From a bacterium (GTDB lineage Bacteria > Patescibacteriota > Saccharimonadia > CAILAD01 > BJGX01): DNA of 32,321 nucleotides. The stretch spans positions 1 through 32,321 of the forward strand of contig JAHFOQ010000004.1 of NCBI GenBank assembly GCA_023261595.1. The letters run 5' to 3'. Positions 29,813-32,321 of the stretch are shown piece by piece. The notes under the pieces are model-generated. The model searched no databases. It worked only from the letters and a program-made list of their open reading frames with translations, and had not been told where the DNA came from. The first letter of the stretch is position 1; each line of letters opens with the position of its first letter. A program made the position numbers and the translations under genes.

Positions 29813-30307
29813 TTACATACGTGGGTAGTTGCCGAGCGAACATTGATGGCAATTTTCGCCACGGCTTGAGTCAAACGCGTAATTATGATTCACACAAATG
29901 TAGGCATCACGAGGTTTGGCCAGCTGATGTGTGGTTGTAATCCAAACCGCTGCGCGAGAGTTGTAAGCCGAGCAGGCTTCTTTGAATTCTCTGTATGGCT
30001 TATCTGGCTGGTTCAGTATATACCAACACGGAGGATCATTCCGAAATTCAAGTCCTTCTTCGCAAGTCGCTCGCCAACCAAAGTGCATAAACCTATCATG
30101 TGTAGAAAAAACTGGAACGACTTCTACAATTTCTACCCTGAATTCATTGACTACCAAATAGCCATCGTGTGGTATTCCAAACTGATCAATATATAGAGGA
30201 TCCTTACTTGATTTGAACTGGACTTCCCATAAGGTGAATTTTATCCCAATTCGAACCAACTCGGTGGTAGGCATAGGGACTGTCTCGGTAAACTGAGTTT
30301 TACTCAA
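29813..30307 (-). CDS. Hypothetical protein with Cys/His-rich C-terminus
   Basis: 164 aa; C-terminal CVNHNYAFDSSRGENCHQC. Confidence 0.65.
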   Translation of the reverse strand: MSKTQFTETVPMPTTELVRIGIKFTLWEVQFKSSKDPLYIDQFGIPHDGYLVVNEFRVEIVEVVPVFSTHDRFMHFGWRATCEEGLEFRNDPPCWYILNQPDKPYREFKEACSAYNSRAAVWITTTHQLAKPRDAYICVNHNYAFDSSRGENCHQCSLGNYPRM

Positions 30308-30353
30308 GGCTCACTCTTTTCTTTGAGGTACGAGTTAGAAATAGTATAGCAAA

Positions 30354-30887
30354 CTAGAGTTGTTTGTAATATGCAATCTGAGTATCGCCATATTTTTTTA
30401 TTTTTATGAGTTCGGCTTTACCGTATTTTTCCAGTAATTCAGTTTTAGAAGAACAGCTCACTACGAGTGTACCGTTTGGTTTTAGCAGTTCGGTAGTGAG
30501 TTTTACATGCCGTGGATCAAATTCTGCATAGGGTGGATCAAAGAAAATTAGATCGTATTTCGATTCACTACTTTTAACAAAGTTTTCTACCTTAGAATTT
30601 ACCACGATTATTTTTGCAGTAATTTCTAGAGTCTTACAATTGGTCTTGATTGCGTCCATCGCAACTCTTGCAGTATCTACAAATGTAACCGAATGTGCGC
30701 CAAGACTTACAGATTCTAGTCCTAATGCTCCGCTGCCAGCATAGAGATCGAGCACATCAAAACCTGCCAACTCTCCGAGCACCTGAAATATCGCATGTCG
30801 CGTGCGCTCCATTACCGGACGAGTTTTGTTGGTCTTTGGCTGCACTAATTTGCGGCCACCATATATACCTGAGGTGATTTTTAACAT
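30354..30887 (-). CDS. rsmD: 16S rRNA (guanine(966)-N(2))-methyltransferase RsmD-like
   Basis: ITSGIYGGRKLVQPK..TRPVMERTRHAIFQVL; VLDLYAGSGALGLES; LIFFDPPY. Confidence 0.93.
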   Translation of the reverse strand: MLKITSGIYGGRKLVQPKTNKTRPVMERTRHAIFQVLGELAGFDVLDLYAGSGALGLESVSLGAHSVTFVDTARVAMDAIKTNCKTLEITAKIIVVNSKVENFVKSSESKYDLIFFDPPYAEFDPRHVKLTTELLKPNGTLVVSCSSKTELLEKYGKAELIKIKKYGDTQIAYYKQL

Positions 30888-30942
30888 ATGGACTATGATA
30901 CAATGAATTTAATCATAAAAACGTAAATCGGAGGGGTTAGTT

Positions 30943-32321
30943 TTGGCTGAGTTAAATGAAAAATGTGCAGTAATGGCAGTTTATTCTCATACCCAACCCT
31001 CTGCACGTCTTACATACTTTGGCCTTTCTGCACTTCAACATCGTGGTCAAGAAAGCTCGGGAATTGTTAGTGGCGACGGTGAAGGATTTATTTCGCATCA
31101 TGGTGCTGGACTTGTAGCACAAGTCTATAGTGAGGATGATTTACAGAAGCTTGAAGGTCATATGGCAATTGGACATAACCGTTATGCTACATCTGGTGGG
31201 AAGCTTGATCGCCATATGCAGCCAGTACATCGTGGTGATGATGTTATCTCGCTCGCCCACAATGGTAATTTGCCAAGTACTGCCGCTCTCAAGGAATTTT
31301 TAAGAGATAAAAAAATACTTAAGCGTGGTAGTAATGATAGTGAAATGATGACCGATGCTATTCGGTATTATATGTATCAAGGCAAGTCAGTTTCTGATGC
31401 CATTAAGGCAGCTTGGCCACTTTTTACCGGGGCATTTAGTTGCGTTCTTTTAAACCATAAGGGTCTTTATGCATTTCGGGACAAACATGGTATTCGCCCA
31501 CTTAGCCTGGGCAAAATAAAAGACGGATATGTGATTGCCTCTGAAACTTGTGCATTTGATATGATTGGCGCAAAGTTGGTGCGCGATATTAAACCTGGAG
31601 AGCTAGTCCGTATCGATAAAAAAGGAATTACCAGCTGGCAAATAGAAGAACCAGATCTAAAACTAGAAGTTTTTGAGTTTATCTATTTTGCCCGACCAGA
31701 TAGTATTTTGGCTGGCAAATTAGTTAACGAGGTCCGACGAAAACTCGGCGTTCAGTTAGCACTTGAACAACCAGTTAAGGCTGATGTGGTTATCCCAGTA
31801 CCAGATTCTGCTATTCCTGCCGCTCTAGGTTATGCCCACACTCTCGGTATTGAATTCGATCATGGGCTCATAAAAAATCGATATATTCACCGTACTTTTA
31901 TCGAACCTACCCAAGAAATGCGCAATAGAGCCGTGCAAATGAAACTTAACCCCTTACCCGAACATCTTGCGGGTAAAAGCGTAGTACTGGTTGATGATTC
32001 TATAGTGCGAGGAACCACAACACAACAAATTGTAAAAATGCTCAAATCTGCCGGTGCACGAGAAGTACATATTCGCGTAAGTTCACCGCCAGTAAAATAT
32101 CCCGATTTTTATGGTATTGATACCCCAGATCAAGCCCAGTTGTTAGCTTCTAAAATGTCGGTCGATGAAATGAAAGAACATATTCATGCCGATAGTCTTG
32201 GGTTTTTAAGTTATACCGGGATGATAGATGCAATTGGTCTACCAGAAGATAAACTTTGTACTGCATGCTTTTCTGGTGTGTATCCCATTGATTTACTCGA
32301 ACGCAGTAATGAAGTTCAGCC
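30943..32321 (+). CDS. purF: Amidophosphoribosyltransferase (partial, runs off window)
   Basis: TTG start after GGAGGGG RBS: MAELNEKCAVMAVYSHTQPSARLTYFGLSALQHRGQESSGI; later VVLVDDSIVRGTTTQQIVKML PRPP motif. Confidence 0.94.
   Translation, partial: MAELNEKCAVMAVYSHTQPSARLTYFGLSALQHRGQESSGIVSGDGEGFISHHGAGLVAQVYSEDDLQKLEGHMAIGHNRYATSGGKLDRHMQPVHRGDDVISLAHNGNLPSTAALKEFLRDKKILKRGSNDSEMMTDAIRYYMYQGKSVSDAIKAAWPLFTGAFSCVLLNHKGLYAFRDKHGIRPLSLGKIKDGYVIASETCAFDMIGAKLVRDIKPGELVRIDKKGITSWQIEEPDLKLEVFEFIYFARPDSILAGKLVNEVRRKLGVQLALEQPVKADVVIPVPDSAIPAALGYAHTLGIEFDHGLIKNRYIHRTFIEPTQEMRNRAVQMKLNPLPEHLAGKSVVLVDDSIVRGTTTQQIVKMLKSAGAREVHIRVSSPPVKYPDFYGIDTPDQAQLLASKMSVDEMKEHIHADSLGFLSYTGMIDAIGLPEDKLCTACFSGVYPIDLLERSNEVQ

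Noticed and set aside
1-32321. CRISPR arrays, IS elements, prophage
   Set aside because: No regularly spaced repeats, transposase, integrase or phage structural genes seen.
1-32321. Recoded TGA (as in SR1/Gracilibacteria)
   Set aside because: TGA ends several clear genes (for example 12608-12610) and does not interrupt conserved proteins, so the standard bacterial code fits.

Overview
The window is bacterial chromosome dominated by minus-strand information-processing genes: rplD (partial), rplC, an ABC-F ATPase, rpsJ, tuf, fusA, rpsG, rpsL, rpoC, rpoB, an MFS transporter, clpP, tig, tRNA-Leu(UAG), murA and rsmD. A partial purF runs off the + strand end. The gene content, small membrane ORFs and gene style suggest a Patescibacteria/Saccharibacteria-like genome (inference only). 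TGA is used as a stop. The classical rpo-str-S10 order is preserved, but it is broken into separately promoted units by cassettes of short lineage-specific genes, many on the opposite strand with their own TTGACA-N17-TAnnnT promoters and strong intrinsic terminators. Two items stand out. (1) A GC-rich, ORF-poor ~1.2 kb region on the minus strand (~27563 to 26379) has a near-consensus promoter and an intrinsic terminator. It holds many perfect hairpins, a 5' three-way-junction-like domain and an embedded tRNA-like element ending in CCA. I could not assign it to RNase P RNA, tmRNA, SRP RNA or rRNA, so it is a candidate giant structured ncRNA. (2) A cassette between rpsG and fusA encodes a wHTH-Nudix protein with a degenerate Nudix box, divergent from a translationally coupled operon (AAA_28/NadR-like NTPase, MazG-like protein, minimal class II aaRS-like protein). 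The shared intergenic region carries repeated TTGASTCAA palindromes overlapping both promoters. All calls come from reading the sequence; no searches were run.
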